Shown: positions 8,901 to 17,007 of the stretch, one piece after another | Layout: every line of letters starts with the position of its first letter | How positions within the stretch are numbered: position 1 is the first letter of the stretch | Origin: Flavobacteriales bacterium | GTDB taxonomy: Bacteria > Bacteroidota > Bacteroidia > DT-38 | Assembly (NCBI GenBank): GCA_013214205.1 | Contig: JABSPQ010000363.1 | Span: 1-34,897 of the forward strand | DNA length: 34,897 nt | Reading direction: 5' to 3' | Notes under the pieces: generated by a model | Seen by the model: the letters and a program-made list of their open reading frames with translations, nothing else | Database searches by the model: none | What the model was told of the DNA's origin: nothing | Position numbers and translations under genes: made by a program

Positions 8901-9720
8901 GAAAAACGGTGAGTTTAGTTTCAAGTTTGTTATTCCAAAAGACATAGGATATCAGTTTGGAACCGGTAAAATTAGCTACTATGCCGCAGATGGTGTAACC
9001 GATGCAAATGGTAGTAAAGCAGATTTTATTATCGGAGGAACTAACTTAAACGCTGTGCTTGATGAGAATGGCCCTGAAATTGAGCTTTATTTAAATGATG
9101 AAAATTTCGCAATTGGAGGCACCACAGACGAAAACCCTTATATAGTTGCCAATATTTCGGATAATGATGGTATCAACACTGTAGGGAACGGAATTGGACA
9201 TGATATTACCGCAATTATTGACGAGAAGAGTGAGAACCCAATTATTCTCAACGATTTTTACGAATCAGACTTAGATAGCTATAAATCGGGAAGTGTAAAA
9301 TACCAATTAACTGATCTTGATGAAGGCAAGCACACTTTAACCATAAAGGTTTGGGACGTTCAAAATAATTCGAGTTCTGCCACAACAGAGTTTGTTGTAG
9401 CTAACTCCGAAGAAATGGAGATTTCGCATGTACTTAACTACCCCAATCCTTTTACTACAAATACTTCCTTTTTCTTTGAGCACAATCAACCACAAAATCA
9501 GTTAGAAGTACAAATTCAAATTTTCTCATTAGCTGGTAATTTGGTTCGAACCATCAATCAATATGTAACTACTTCAGGTTATAGATCTGAAGGAATTTCA
9601 TGGGATGGACTCAACGAATATGGTGAGAAGTTGGGAAGAGGTGTGTACATGTATCGATTAAAAGTGGATGACGGAGATGGATTAACGGCAGATAAATATG
9701 AACGTCTGGTGATTTTATAG
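5911..9720 (+). CDS. porU: PorU, type IX secretion system sortase
   Basis: 1269 residues with a short signal peptide, a long beta-rich N-terminal region and a gingipain-type C25 cysteine peptidase domain in the middle (about 535-900). The catalytic dyad is visible as GHGG with His780 and the ATCEFSRWDDP block with Cys814. The C-terminus (about 1175-1269) is an FlgD-like sorting domain (LNYPNPFTTNT, then GRGVYMYRL). PorU removes the C-terminal signal from T9SS cargo at the cell surface and attaches the cargo to lipopolysaccharide; length and domain order agree with the family. In many Bacteroidota porV follows directly; here no porV homologue is in the window. Its cargo in this window would include the sorting-domain proteins at 10176-12245 and, if functional, 3959-4842. 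Confidence 0.95.
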   Translation: MLKKYLFQLALQLLFISSFAGKINLTWSGISVEKTSEYESHKYLSFSGAHFQDDLPMYHQKIAVQLNDKVSWYIENETYEDLSTAEEKLIDSKGIGNTIEISEDIGYYRKAPFAIASFVPIRKKSNSSGYEKLISFDLNYTIESRAFQKSIQKAINIQKSFTNSSVLATGEWFQFKLDKYGIYKLDYSYLKTKGVDVDKIDPRNLQIFGYGGGMLPESNSAKRIDDLNENAIYVDGENDGVFNSGDYILFYGEGPHKWTYDTTDQHYKHKNHHFSDYSYYYLTVSTSGFGKRVNSVSSTTEDATNSVNTFDEHLFVDNDNSNLIKSGKEWYGEIFDVATSYSFSFSTPNIDNSVLGFIKIHAIARATQTSTYTVSINNSNTQYIGIDPINKAYTQAFYKGDILETTFTPKSTNTIRIDYAKSTVAGVGWLNYIELQVRRKLKLYGNQMAFRDVFSVGEGNISEFTLSGANSSTKIWDVTDPANVFVQEAELTGSELVFRTETDSLKQFVALGTSGFLTPTFVKELVNQNLHGLSQYDYIIVAHPTFLSAANTLADFHREESDLSVFVVTPQQVYQEFSSGAQDISAIRDFMRMFYERATDESDLPKYLLLFGDGSYDNKNRLAGNTNFIPTYQSAESKEPTKSYVSDDYYGLLDSTEGVWRSGAKHYLDIGIGRIPCKDLAEANGVVNKIINYTRPVSQGDWRNGITFIADDEDGNLHATHSNIVANSVVDSNKNYNMDKIFFDAYFQVNTSAGQRYPDVKKAINNAVSKGQLIVNYTGHGGELGWAHERVLEVSDINNWTNINSLPLFVTATCEFSRWDDPGRVSAGEHVLLNSDGGGIALMTTTRLVYASQNFTLSKYLYAEMFEKENNEYQRIGDIFRLAKFENGSPSNNSRNFCLLGDPAVTLTYPKDDIVTTDIKVNGSSSATQDTLTALSEIEIIGEIRNQNGVKKSSYNGTLYTTVFDKSVTLSTLGNDGGSKKYFSVQKSILFKGKASVKNGEFSFKFVIPKDIGYQFGTGKISYYAADGVTDANGSKADFIIGGTNLNAVLDENGPEIELYLNDENFAIGGTTDENPYIVANISDNDGINTVGNGIGHDITAIIDEKSENPIILNDFYESDLDSYKSGSVKYQLTDLDEGKHTLTIKVWDVQNNSSSATTEFVVANSEEMEISHVLNYPNPFTTNTSFFFEHNQPQNQLEVQIQIFSLAGNLVRTINQYVTTSGYRSEGISWDGLNEYGEKLGRGVYMYRLKVDDGDGLTADKYERLVIL

Positions 9721-9865
9721 TGAAAGTCATCAATATTTAAAAGCTTCTTAACCACTAGATACATCACTAACAGCCAGTCAATTACCATCATGAAAAACGA
9801 CTAACTCTTTTGTTAATAAGTTCAAATATTAGACTGGAACCATAGGATGATTACTTCGTAACTTG

Positions 9866-9886
9866 AGCCTTAGCAAAACTAAGGCT
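9866..9886 (+). promoter_or_regulatory. Stem-loop abutting a start codon
   Basis: AGCCTTAG (9866-9873) and CTAAGGCT (9879-9886) pair perfectly around a CAAAA loop, and the second arm ends on the base before the ATG at 9887. It would hide the AAGG that is the only purine-rich tract before that ATG. No T-run follows, so it is not a simple terminator of porU. Confidence 0.5.
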
Positions 9887-10159
9887 ATGAGTTTAGTAAA
9901 TGAATTAAAGGAAAGACACGGATATTCGAATCATTCTATCAATGAGGATAAGTACCTATCGAAACCATTAGACAGAAACGGAACTCAATTTATAATGAAA
10001 GTGGTAAGCGAAAATGAATTGTATTCGCCTCAAGTATCCTTTTTAAGTAAAGAACAAGAAATAAGCTTATTAGAAGAAGTTGAAACTTTGACAGATGACA
10101 TCGAAGAGATTCAAGACTATTACTTGAAAGCCATAAAATTCGTGAAGGAAAGAGGTTAA
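9887..10159 (+). CDS. Small acidic protein of unknown function
   Basis: 90 residues from the ATG at 9887 (MSLVNELKERHGYSNHS). An upstream in-frame TTG at 9863 exists, but it would place the stem-loop at 9866-9886 inside the reading frame, so the ATG is preferred. The product has no signal peptide or membrane segment; the C-terminal half is predicted helical and acidic (EQEISLLEEVETLTDDIEEIQ), possibly a short coiled coil. I do not recognise a family. It follows porU by 166 bases on the same strand and converges on the SprB-repeat gene with a 16-base gap. Coding status rests on length, start and acidic composition. Confidence 0.55.
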   Translation: MSLVNELKERHGYSNHSINEDKYLSKPLDRNGTQFIMKVVSENELYSPQVSFLSKEQEISLLEEVETLTDDIEEIQDYYLKAIKFVKERG

Positions 10160-10175
10160 CAACCTTTATAAAGCT

Positions 10176-12245
10176 TTACTTAAACAGCAATATTTTTCTT
10201 GCAACAGTAGTTTCTGGTGTTTCCACCACAATTACATAAATCCCATTTTCTTTATTGGTAAGGTTTAACTCGAAATATTTCCCATTAAGCCCAGTCGTTT
10301 TGTAAACCGTATTGCCTACAATATCATTAACCCTTATCGAAATTATCTCCCTACCCTGCTGAGAAACAACATTTAAAATCCCTGTTGTCGGATTGGGATA
10401 AACCACTATTCCATCGTTTACATTGTGCTTATTGATTCCCACAGGCGGAAGTAGCTCTAAATCAATCCCACCCCAACTATTTGAATCTATTTCCAATTCG
10501 TGCGCATTTAAAAATCCAGTGTTGCTATAGTAATAAGTATCTCCATATCCTGGTGCCACACCAAATAATTTATAATTGCCTAGGCATATATTGGCCAATA
10601 TAAAATGACCATTTACAATACTCACGGTAGAGTCGATGTAGCTAATACTATCCTGCGAATCCATTAAATACACTGTTCCGGTAGATATCAAGTTCCCATC
10701 GCCAATTAAAGTGCCCTCTATCCAATTATCACATTCGCCCGGACAGCCAATTGTAACCAGCTGAATGGCCGAACAACCACCATTATCTGTAACAGTCACA
10801 ATGTAAACTCCCAATTCTAAATCCGAAATATCCTCATTTGTGCCGCCATCATTCCAAAGGTATTCAGGTACACCTGCTGACTCAAAGGTGCCGCCAGTAT
10901 ACGTTAAGTCAATGCTGCCATCCTTATTATTACATATCGTTTCATCAAAATGTGCTTCCGACAAAATAAACTCCAAGGGATCTGGTATAATTGTATCCTT
11001 AACTACCACACAATTGTTTTCATCCGTTAGGGTAACTGTGTACAAACCAGCACAAATATTTTGAGGTGCAATTAAGTTTACGTTTGTATTGCCCGAATCT
11101 ACTAACGAAGTTGACCATTCAACATTATAAGTTACAATGGCATTACTCGCAAAAATGGAAAGCGTACCGTCGCATGCGTCATTACAAGTAGGGCCTGCTG
11201 TGCCCCAAAAGTATATTGTAGATGCGTTTTCATCCTTCAAATTATGAGTACTCATTGTTACACATCCAGTTGAGTCTGTTATTGTAACGGTATAAATACC
11301 CGCAGAAAGATTGGATAGTAATGCGGCCGAATCTAAAACCACAGTGTCGCCCCAGAGATATGTAAACGGTGGTGCTCCCCCTACAATTGTTATTGAATCG
11401 ATATATAAGTTGCCATCATTTTCTCCACAGGTAGGCTGTATTTTCAATACCGATTTTTCAATACTATAATCGAGGAGGTCAAAATCGGTTGTAGCCGCTA
11501 CTCCAAACACATCCGACACTGTAATGGTATATTTACCAGCGCACAAACCAGTTACTATCGACGAATTTACAAGGGGGTCTAAAGTATCGCCATTAGAACA
11601 AATTATCTGAATTACATTGGTACTCCAAGCAATTCCAAGCTCGCCATTACAAGGTTCGCTGCACGTTGGGTATTTAAAATAATTAATTTGAACAATTGGA
11701 ATGGGTGTTACTAAATAAACCGAATCTGCAAAAGACGCTACACAACCTCCAGAATCGGTAATGGCAACTTTGTGATATTCTCCCCCGCAAATCCCTGTAA
11801 CCAATGAGTTTGTGCTTCCACTAGACCAACTATATGTATATGTACCTCCATAGCCACCTGTAGGCGTTGATTCGATTGAAGCAATACAATTTCCATCATC
11901 GTTGTCCGTAACCAAATTACCAACAATTGCTGGAGCCAGTATAGTAACTTCAACCTTAATGGTATCAAATGAAAATACAGAATCTGTAACTGTTACGCCA
12001 TATATACCCGGCACTAAAGATGAAACGGTTCGAGAACTAGTATCAACACTTTGAAAAACGGTTCCATCCGACCAAACCACTTGATACGGCGCAATTCCCC
12101 CGCTAACCTTAAATTCTACCGAACCCTGCTTGCTTCCTTCGCAAGTTCCATTAATAGAAATAATGTCTATTGTTTGACCAAAAGAATTAACTGCAGCAAA
12201 CATCGCCAGCACTAATAAAATTACATGTTGAAGCCTGATCATCAT
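10176..12245 (-). CDS. SprB-repeat surface protein with T9SS type A sorting domain
   Basis: 689 residues: signal peptide (about 24 residues, ending VNSFGQ), then about six SprB-like repeats of roughly 60-80 aa, each ending in a pattern such as GIYTVTITDSTGC or GVYIVTVTDNGGC, then one extra Ig-like/SpaA-like domain (about 500-595), and a C-terminal sorting domain (VYPNPTTGILNVV, ending ARKILLFK). SprB in Flavobacterium is a gliding adhesin of over 6000 aa; this small protein carries the repeat but not the length, so surface adhesion or matrix binding is inferred. Cysteines fall in pairs within the repeats. It is the last gene of a four-gene unit with a sigma factor, FecR and an STN barrel (10176-15342; gaps of 29, 64 and 34 bases), so it is probably their regulatory output. 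Confidence 0.9.
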   Translation of the reverse strand: MMIRLQHVILLVLAMFAAVNSFGQTIDIISINGTCEGSKQGSVEFKVSGGIAPYQVVWSDGTVFQSVDTSSRTVSSLVPGIYGVTVTDSVFSFDTIKVEVTILAPAIVGNLVTDNDDGNCIASIESTPTGGYGGTYTYSWSSGSTNSLVTGICGGEYHKVAITDSGGCVASFADSVYLVTPIPIVQINYFKYPTCSEPCNGELGIAWSTNVIQIICSNGDTLDPLVNSSIVTGLCAGKYTITVSDVFGVAATTDFDLLDYSIEKSVLKIQPTCGENDGNLYIDSITIVGGAPPFTYLWGDTVVLDSAALLSNLSAGIYTVTITDSTGCVTMSTHNLKDENASTIYFWGTAGPTCNDACDGTLSIFASNAIVTYNVEWSTSLVDSGNTNVNLIAPQNICAGLYTVTLTDENNCVVVKDTIIPDPLEFILSEAHFDETICNNKDGSIDLTYTGGTFESAGVPEYLWNDGGTNEDISDLELGVYIVTVTDNGGCSAIQLVTIGCPGECDNWIEGTLIGDGNLISTGTVYLMDSQDSISYIDSTVSIVNGHFILANICLGNYKLFGVAPGYGDTYYYSNTGFLNAHELEIDSNSWGGIDLELLPPVGINKHNVNDGIVVYPNPTTGILNVVSQQGREIISIRVNDIVGNTVYKTTGLNGKYFELNLTNKENGIYVIVVETPETTVARKILLFK

Positions 12246-12279
12246 ACCATTATTTAAATGTCACTACTAACAACTTACC

Positions 12280-13656
12280 CTAATTTTTGTTTATCAAATA
12301 TTCTATTCCAAAACCCACACCCAAAAAGTATCTCCTCGCTATTGGATAGCTATTTTCTTGTTCAAACGGTTTAAATGAGTGCCGATATGATATTGCCAAT
12401 TTTAGCGCTATCCTTTCATCCATGTGTACCAAAAACATAGTTGTGGCCCCCAGCGACATCACATGTTTTTTGGTAATTCCGTTAAAAATATCTTGGGCAC
12501 TTTCTATTTCTGAATTATTTTGAACAGGCGAACCAATTAAAAATGAATTTGTCCATACGGTAGAAATAGACCACGATATAACCGGATTATGTACCATATG
12601 GTAAGTTAACGACAATGGAATTTCGAAATATTTAAAGGTGTTGAGGTGATTGTAAGGCTGATTAAACGTGTCGGTCAACGAAATAATAGCACTGTCCAAT
12701 ACATATTCAATAATTGTGTCGGCGCCATAAATCTTAAACTTTTCATCCAGAATAGTAATGTTATACGCAATGTATGTAGAATCCTCTTCACGAGAAGTTT
12801 TAAGTGAATCACTGTGTTTCGCAAACTGCACGCCCAAACCGAGCCGCCAACGGCCTTGCTCTATGGCAATGCCTGAGCCATATTCTTCCAGTTGATTTAA
12901 TTTCTGATTAAATTCTAATCCATCCTTAAAATCAATGCCAATTTTACCGACAGGGAACCTGGTACAGGTATTCAGAATCTCGAAGATGTATTTTATTTTT
13001 TCTTTTCGTTTTACCGTATCAGCTGGAGGTGCATAAATGGGATCAAAAATCGTGTCTAGCCCAATTGCAAAAAGGCTATCGAGATTAATCGTATCTGGAT
13101 CTGCCCTTAATCCTATAATATGAGGTAATCCATCATCCTCAGGCTTCTTCTTTTTGATTCCTTTTGAGTTTCTACCATCATTATAAACAAACACAGAACG
13201 CCTTTCTCCTTGCACCTCTTTTTCTTTTATAGGCGCTACGTTAGTTTTCTTATTTACAACCTTAGGTTTCTTTGAAGACACTATAGAAGGCAAATCGGGC
13301 TTGTAGATACTTGCACTACCCTTGGCCTTATAAATGATCACGTTGTCTCCCAATTCTTGAAAATCGATGTTATAATTAAGAAAAAGCGTGGTTAAAATAT
13401 CCTTAATGCTTCTATTATAAACTTTAATGGTCGCTTTTTCTGAGGCAGGGATAAGCTTTGGATTGTATGAGAAAAACACATTGCTTTCTTTTTGAATCTT
13501 GCTCAGAATCTCAGAAATGGGCGCATTGTTAACATATACGCTTACTCTCACATTAAGACTAGATTGCGCAATGACTGCAGACGAAATAAAAAACAGGGTC
13601 ATTAAAACCCCAATTTTTATTATTCTAATATCTGGTTTAAAGATTCTGAAATTCAA
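12280..13656 (-). CDS. STN-domain protein with C-terminal outer-membrane beta-barrel
   Basis: 458 residues. After a signal peptide (ending about residue 31, SSAVIAQ) comes a secretin/TonB short N-terminal (STN) domain at about 33-112 (ISEILSKIQKESNVFFSYNP, then DFQELGDNVIIY), a basic low-complexity linker (KKKKPEDDG) and about 230 residues of alternating strands ending in GFGIEYLINKN, typical of a small porin-like barrel. STN domains normally sit at the N-terminus of TonB-dependent receptors and contact FecR. Here no plug domain and no full-size receptor barrel is present, so it is a minimal version. The start is TTG at 13656: the only ATG (13602) would leave a 13-residue signal without basic residues. 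Next gene upstream is FecR. Confidence 0.8.
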   Translation of the reverse strand: MNFRIFKPDIRIIKIGVLMTLFFISSAVIAQSSLNVRVSVYVNNAPISEILSKIQKESNVFFSYNPKLIPASEKATIKVYNRSIKDILTTLFLNYNIDFQELGDNVIIYKAKGSASIYKPDLPSIVSSKKPKVVNKKTNVAPIKEKEVQGERRSVFVYNDGRNSKGIKKKKPEDDGLPHIIGLRADPDTINLDSLFAIGLDTIFDPIYAPPADTVKRKEKIKYIFEILNTCTRFPVGKIGIDFKDGLEFNQKLNQLEEYGSGIAIEQGRWRLGLGVQFAKHSDSLKTSREEDSTYIAYNITILDEKFKIYGADTIIEYVLDSAIISLTDTFNQPYNHLNTFKYFEIPLSLTYHMVHNPVISWSISTVWTNSFLIGSPVQNNSEIESAQDIFNGITKKHVMSLGATTMFLVHMDERIALKLAISYRHSFKPFEQENSYPIARRYFLGVGFGIEYLINKN

Positions 13657-13720
13657 CGTTATAATATTAACTCTAAATAAAGTTAGGCAATGAAACTTTA
13701 GAATTAATTAAACGGGGTAT

Positions 13721-14728
13721 TTATTTTTGGCAGCCTTCTCCCGAGATAACTTGTCCTGCTTCGGTAGATTCAACTTTCGCATTGAAAGTAAGGCTAATCA
13801 ACTCTACGATGTAGTCGATGTCGTTACTTGTAAACGTTGTAGAAAATGGGCATTGCAGCATTTCGTCGCTTACAATAAGGTTCGAATTCCACTCTTTATT
13901 CAGCCTATCAACCACTGTTCCTAAAGCTTCTTCTTGGAAATGTAAATTCCCATCGTACCAGAATAAAAAGTTCAAATTATCATTAAGTGCTTTACTAGAT
14001 GCCAAATCTCCTTTCATTACAGAACCCTTACAACCTTCCGTTATGTAGTTTTTCGTAGCAAAGTCAGCAACATTATCGTCCATCAAATATACAAGCACAC
14101 TACCTTCTGTAACAGTAACCACGATAGAATCGGTATTGTATCCGTTCACATTAAATTTAGTACCCATTACTTGAACCCTAGTATTGCCTACCTCTATAAT
14201 AAAAGGTTTATTGGGATCGCTTTCCACTTCAAAATAGCCTTCGCCCTTTAGTTTAACCAGTCTAACGTTGTCGTCAAAAGATTCGGGATATGAAAGTGTA
14301 GAGTTTTTATTCAGCGAAATACTAGTACCATCAGCTAATTGTTGTTCAACTTGAGCATCGGTGGCTTGTGCAATTACCGATGGAATTTCTTGTTTAAGAC
14401 CTGTAACGTACCATAACCCGGCAGCAACTAACAATACAGCAGCAACTTTAACGATGTTTGTCCACATTGGAATAATAGGAACAACTTTCTCGATATCGCT
14501 TGTTTTCCTTTGTTTTAGGAATTCTTCGAATTTTTGATCGATGTTAATTCTTTCTTGCCCCTCTTTAGCTTCAGTAAGTTCTACAATAGCTTTCATCTGT
14601 AGATAATAACCCTTAACCTCCTCGTCACTATCAATTAGTGCCTTGATTTCTAGGATCTCTTCTACAGAAGCCTCTTCCACGAGATACTTCTCTATTTTTT
14701 CCTTGTATGTTATGTCGTTATTCTTCAT
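13721..14728 (-). CDS. FecR-family anti-sigma factor
   Basis: 335 residues: a cytoplasmic N-terminal anti-sigma region (1-85; begins MKNNDITYKEKIEKYLVEEAS), one membrane segment (about 89-108, IVKVAAVLLVAAGLWYVTGL), a FecR beta-domain (about 115-215, including GEGYFEVESDPNKPFIIEVG and VMGTKFNVNGY), and a C-terminal DUF4974-type domain (about 255-330; HFQEEALGTVVDRLNKEWN). These domains in this order are the standard Bacteroidota FecR: it holds a sigma factor at the membrane and senses, through its periplasmic part, the STN domain of an outer-membrane partner. The sigma gene is 29 bases upstream and the STN protein 64 bases downstream. Confidence 0.92.
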   Translation of the reverse strand: MKNNDITYKEKIEKYLVEEASVEEILEIKALIDSDEEVKGYYLQMKAIVELTEAKEGQERINIDQKFEEFLKQRKTSDIEKVVPIIPMWTNIVKVAAVLLVAAGLWYVTGLKQEIPSVIAQATDAQVEQQLADGTSISLNKNSTLSYPESFDDNVRLVKLKGEGYFEVESDPNKPFIIEVGNTRVQVMGTKFNVNGYNTDSIVVTVTEGSVLVYLMDDNVADFATKNYITEGCKGSVMKGDLASSKALNDNLNFLFWYDGNLHFQEEALGTVVDRLNKEWNSNLIVSDEMLQCPFSTTFTSNDIDYIVELISLTFNAKVESTEAGQVISGEGCQK

Positions 14729-14757
14729 CGCAACTATTATATGCCATTAAAGCTATT

Positions 14758-15342
14758 TCACCCTAGGATTTTAAATAAAATTTCTAGGAATACTAAAATG
14801 AACACGTTAACATAGCCTTTAAGACTTGAATATACCTTCTTTAAGGCAATACTCATGTGATATTCCACAGTTTTTTGATTGATTTCTAGCTTTTCTGCTA
14901 TTTCCCTATACGTGAACCCATCAAATCTGTTCATTCTAAATATATCTTGTTGTTGTTTACTCAACTCACTTAATGCTTTATTAAGCATTTCGAGGAGTTC
15001 CGTACTCGCCAACCCATCTGGGCTAACAAAACTATCCTGAGACATCATATAACGATCCTCACGCTGCTTTAATCTCCCTTCCGAGCGAATATGCATCAAA
15101 CAGTTATTATACACTGTTTTATTCAAATAGTAATAAATATTTTCGTTTTCGTCCAGTTTATCTCGATTCTCCCAAATTTTCAAGATGGTTTTCTGAACCA
15201 TGTCCTCAGCAACATCATTATCTCTAATAATTTTTTGTGCTGTAAAACATAGGGCGTGGAAATAGTTTTTGTAAACGAAGTAATATGCCTCGTCGTGGCC
15301 TTCTTTTAGAAGTCTGGTTATATTTTCTTTCGTTATTTCCAC
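14758..15342 (-). CDS. ECF RNA polymerase sigma factor (FecI-like)
   Basis: 194 residues beginning at GTG 15342 (MEITKENITRLLKEG). Region 2 includes DVAEDMVQKTILKIWENRDKL, and region 4 includes LSKQQQDIFRMNRFDGFTYREIAEKLE with a helix-turn-helix closing VEYHMSIALKKV. The size and motifs match the sigma-70 family of Bacteroidota that partners with FecR. It is the first gene of the minus-strand unit. An unusually hydrophobic tail (VNVFILVFLEILFKIL) ends the protein; other members of this family also end hydrophobic, so no functional claim is made. Confidence 0.92.
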   Translation of the reverse strand: MEITKENITRLLKEGHDEAYYFVYKNYFHALCFTAQKIIRDNDVAEDMVQKTILKIWENRDKLDENENIYYYLNKTVYNNCLMHIRSEGRLKQREDRYMMSQDSFVSPDGLASTELLEMLNKALSELSKQQQDIFRMNRFDGFTYREIAEKLEINQKTVEYHMSIALKKVYSSLKGYVNVFILVFLEILFKILG

Positions 15343-15431
15343 GAGATGTAGCAGATGCTAAAATAATCATCCTATGGCAATTATATAGTCCAAATAACAA
15401 TTATGATCGATGTAAACCTTAATAAGCTCAA

Positions 15432-15456
15432 GAACTTAGGCAGTTGGCCTAAGTTC
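15432..15456 (-). terminator. Stem-loop downstream of the three exported-protein genes
   Basis: A perfect 10-bp stem (GAACTTAGGC at 15432-15441 and GCCTAAGTTC at 15447-15456) with a 5-base loop lies 12 bases beyond the stop at 15469. Only a weak T-rich tail follows on the minus strand, so it may end or stabilise the transcript rather than be a strong intrinsic terminator. Confidence 0.6.
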
Positions 15457-15468
15457 AGGCAATTGAGA

Positions 15469-16224
15469 CTAGTTAGATAAACTAATACCTATTTTAATCC
15501 CTAATGAAAGAAACGGAACTTTTTCTTTTTCTTCGAAAAAAGCGATACTACTAACATTTCCCGTAGTAACTTCTCCAAACTGATCAATAGTTCTTGCTCT
15601 TATTCCCATTCCAACATAAGGCTCGATAAACGCGTTGTCTTCGAAGTAATATAAATATCCAAAAGACAATTTAAAATCGTGGTTAACCCTAGATAACTTA
15701 TCATCTAAATCAGAAATCGTAGCATAATCTCCATTCAAATAAGTTGTATAGCCATTTAAGATCGCATTGTATTGCTGGAATCTATAATCAATTCCAAAAT
15801 AAGGACCTTCTGATTGCCAAGAACTACCAGACGCATAATATCTAAGACCCAAATGAAAACTCATTCCTATGTCGTTAGTGATATTACTTTTTTCAATAGT
15901 AATGTCCTCATCTATATTTAAGTTATAACCGCCAAACCAACTTGAGTTTATATCAAGGTAATCTTTATGCGTAAAACCAACTCCTACTTCTACAGCCGCC
16001 TTCTCAGACAGGTTTGCTTCTACGTAAATAGGAATATTTCCTCTGAAAAATAACAAAGGATTTAATTTCACAGAAAACGATTCAAATGCGCTGCCAGAAC
16101 CTCTCGACTTACCTTGGTCATCCTCATCAATTAGTTCAACCTGAACAACTGCCCTGTTTTGTGCTATAGCGAATTGGCTAGAAACTGCTAAAAAAATCGC
16201 TAGTATTAGATATTCTTTCTTCAT
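15469..16224 (-). CDS. Outer-membrane beta-barrel protein of unknown function
   Basis: 251 residues with a signal peptide (ending about residue 21, QFAIAQ) and a beta-rich body of alternating hydrophobic strands with aromatic residues (VEVGVGFTHKDYLDI, FGIDYRFQQYNAIL, LSLGIKIGISLSN at the C-terminus), as in porin-like barrels of roughly 8-10 strands. No specific family recognised. The gene starts with MKK like its upstream neighbour (MKKIVGIALS) and lies 12 bases after it. It is probably co-transcribed with 16237-16986 and 17008-18561, all exported. Confidence 0.75.
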   Translation of the reverse strand: MKKEYLILAIFLAVSSQFAIAQNRAVVQVELIDEDDQGKSRGSGSAFESFSVKLNPLLFFRGNIPIYVEANLSEKAAVEVGVGFTHKDYLDINSSWFGGYNLNIDEDITIEKSNITNDIGMSFHLGLRYYASGSSWQSEGPYFGIDYRFQQYNAILNGYTTYLNGDYATISDLDDKLSRVNHDFKLSFGYLYYFEDNAFIEPYVGMGIRARTIDQFGEVTTGNVSSIAFFEEKEKVPFLSLGIKIGISLSN

Positions 16225-16236
16225 AATTATATTACG

Positions 16237-16986
16237 TTATTTTTCCTGTACAAGTTTAATAAACGTCTCATTTGTAATCAATTTGAACTGTGCTTCTCTA
16301 ATTGCACCTTCCATAACTACTTTCATTTTTTCAGAAACCACTAATCCCTTAGTAGAGGTTATTTTTACAAAATAACTGCCTTCTGTTTCTTCAAAGAACG
16401 TAACTTCATTCGTATTCTTGTCCAAAAGTGCCCATCGCATTTTTATGTAGCCCATCATAAACTTTGGCGACTTGTATACATGTCGAATTTGTTTAGACTT
16501 AACGACCTCTATTGACAGGCGATATCTTGAGTTTTGAATTTCATCTTTTGCACCAGGAAAAAGCGCAATACTGTTCCCTATGTAATAATTATTTTTTACA
16601 AAATTCTTATTTACAATTTCCCAAATGTCGCTTTGGTCCATGTTGGTAACAATGTCCGAAATTAAAAGCGTATCGGGAATAAGAAGCGTTTTTTGAGGAA
16701 TAGAAGCATCTTTGGGTTTTTTAACCAAATCAATCTTCATTTTGCCAATCACAGTTTCAGGCTCAATATCAACCCTTTGAGTATAATAACCTCTTTTGAA
16801 AAAGTTCAAACTACTATTAAGTTCAAAATCGATTTTTACACCTTTGGGATTTCTCCCCACCAATCTATCATCTAACACCACGTAGACATCCTCATCCTGC
16901 GCATATTGAAGTTCTACATATTCTTTCTGTGCCATGGCACAGAAAGAAATGCAGAAGCTCAACGCTATTCCAACTATCTTCTTCAT
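16237..16986 (-). CDS. Exported protein with PEGA-like N-terminal segment
   Basis: 249 residues with a signal peptide (about 19 residues, ending SFCAMAQ). Residues about 30-75 read VVLDDRLVGRNPKGVKIDF and later FKRGYYTQRVDIEP, the pattern of a PEGA-type beta-sandwich (displayed value, short loop, GY). The remainder (about 95-249) is not recognised; it contains many aromatic/basic residues and no transmembrane segment. It sits between the barrel at 15469 and the 517-residue protein at 17008 with gaps of 12 and 21 bases, so a shared role at the envelope is likely. Confidence 0.6.
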   Translation of the reverse strand: MKKIVGIALSFCISFCAMAQKEYVELQYAQDEDVYVVLDDRLVGRNPKGVKIDFELNSSLNFFKRGYYTQRVDIEPETVIGKMKIDLVKKPKDASIPQKTLLIPDTLLISDIVTNMDQSDIWEIVNKNFVKNNYYIGNSIALFPGAKDEIQNSRYRLSIEVVKSKQIRHVYKSPKFMMGYIKMRWALLDKNTNEVTFFEETEGSYFVKITSTKGLVVSEKMKVVMEGAIREAQFKLITNETFIKLVQEK

Positions 16987-17007
16987 TTTATGATTTATTT
17001 AGAGGGA

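Noticed and set aside
9863-9886. TTG start at 9863 for the small acidic gene
   Set aside because: It would place an 8-bp perfect stem inside the frame; the ATG at 9887 gives a normal start.
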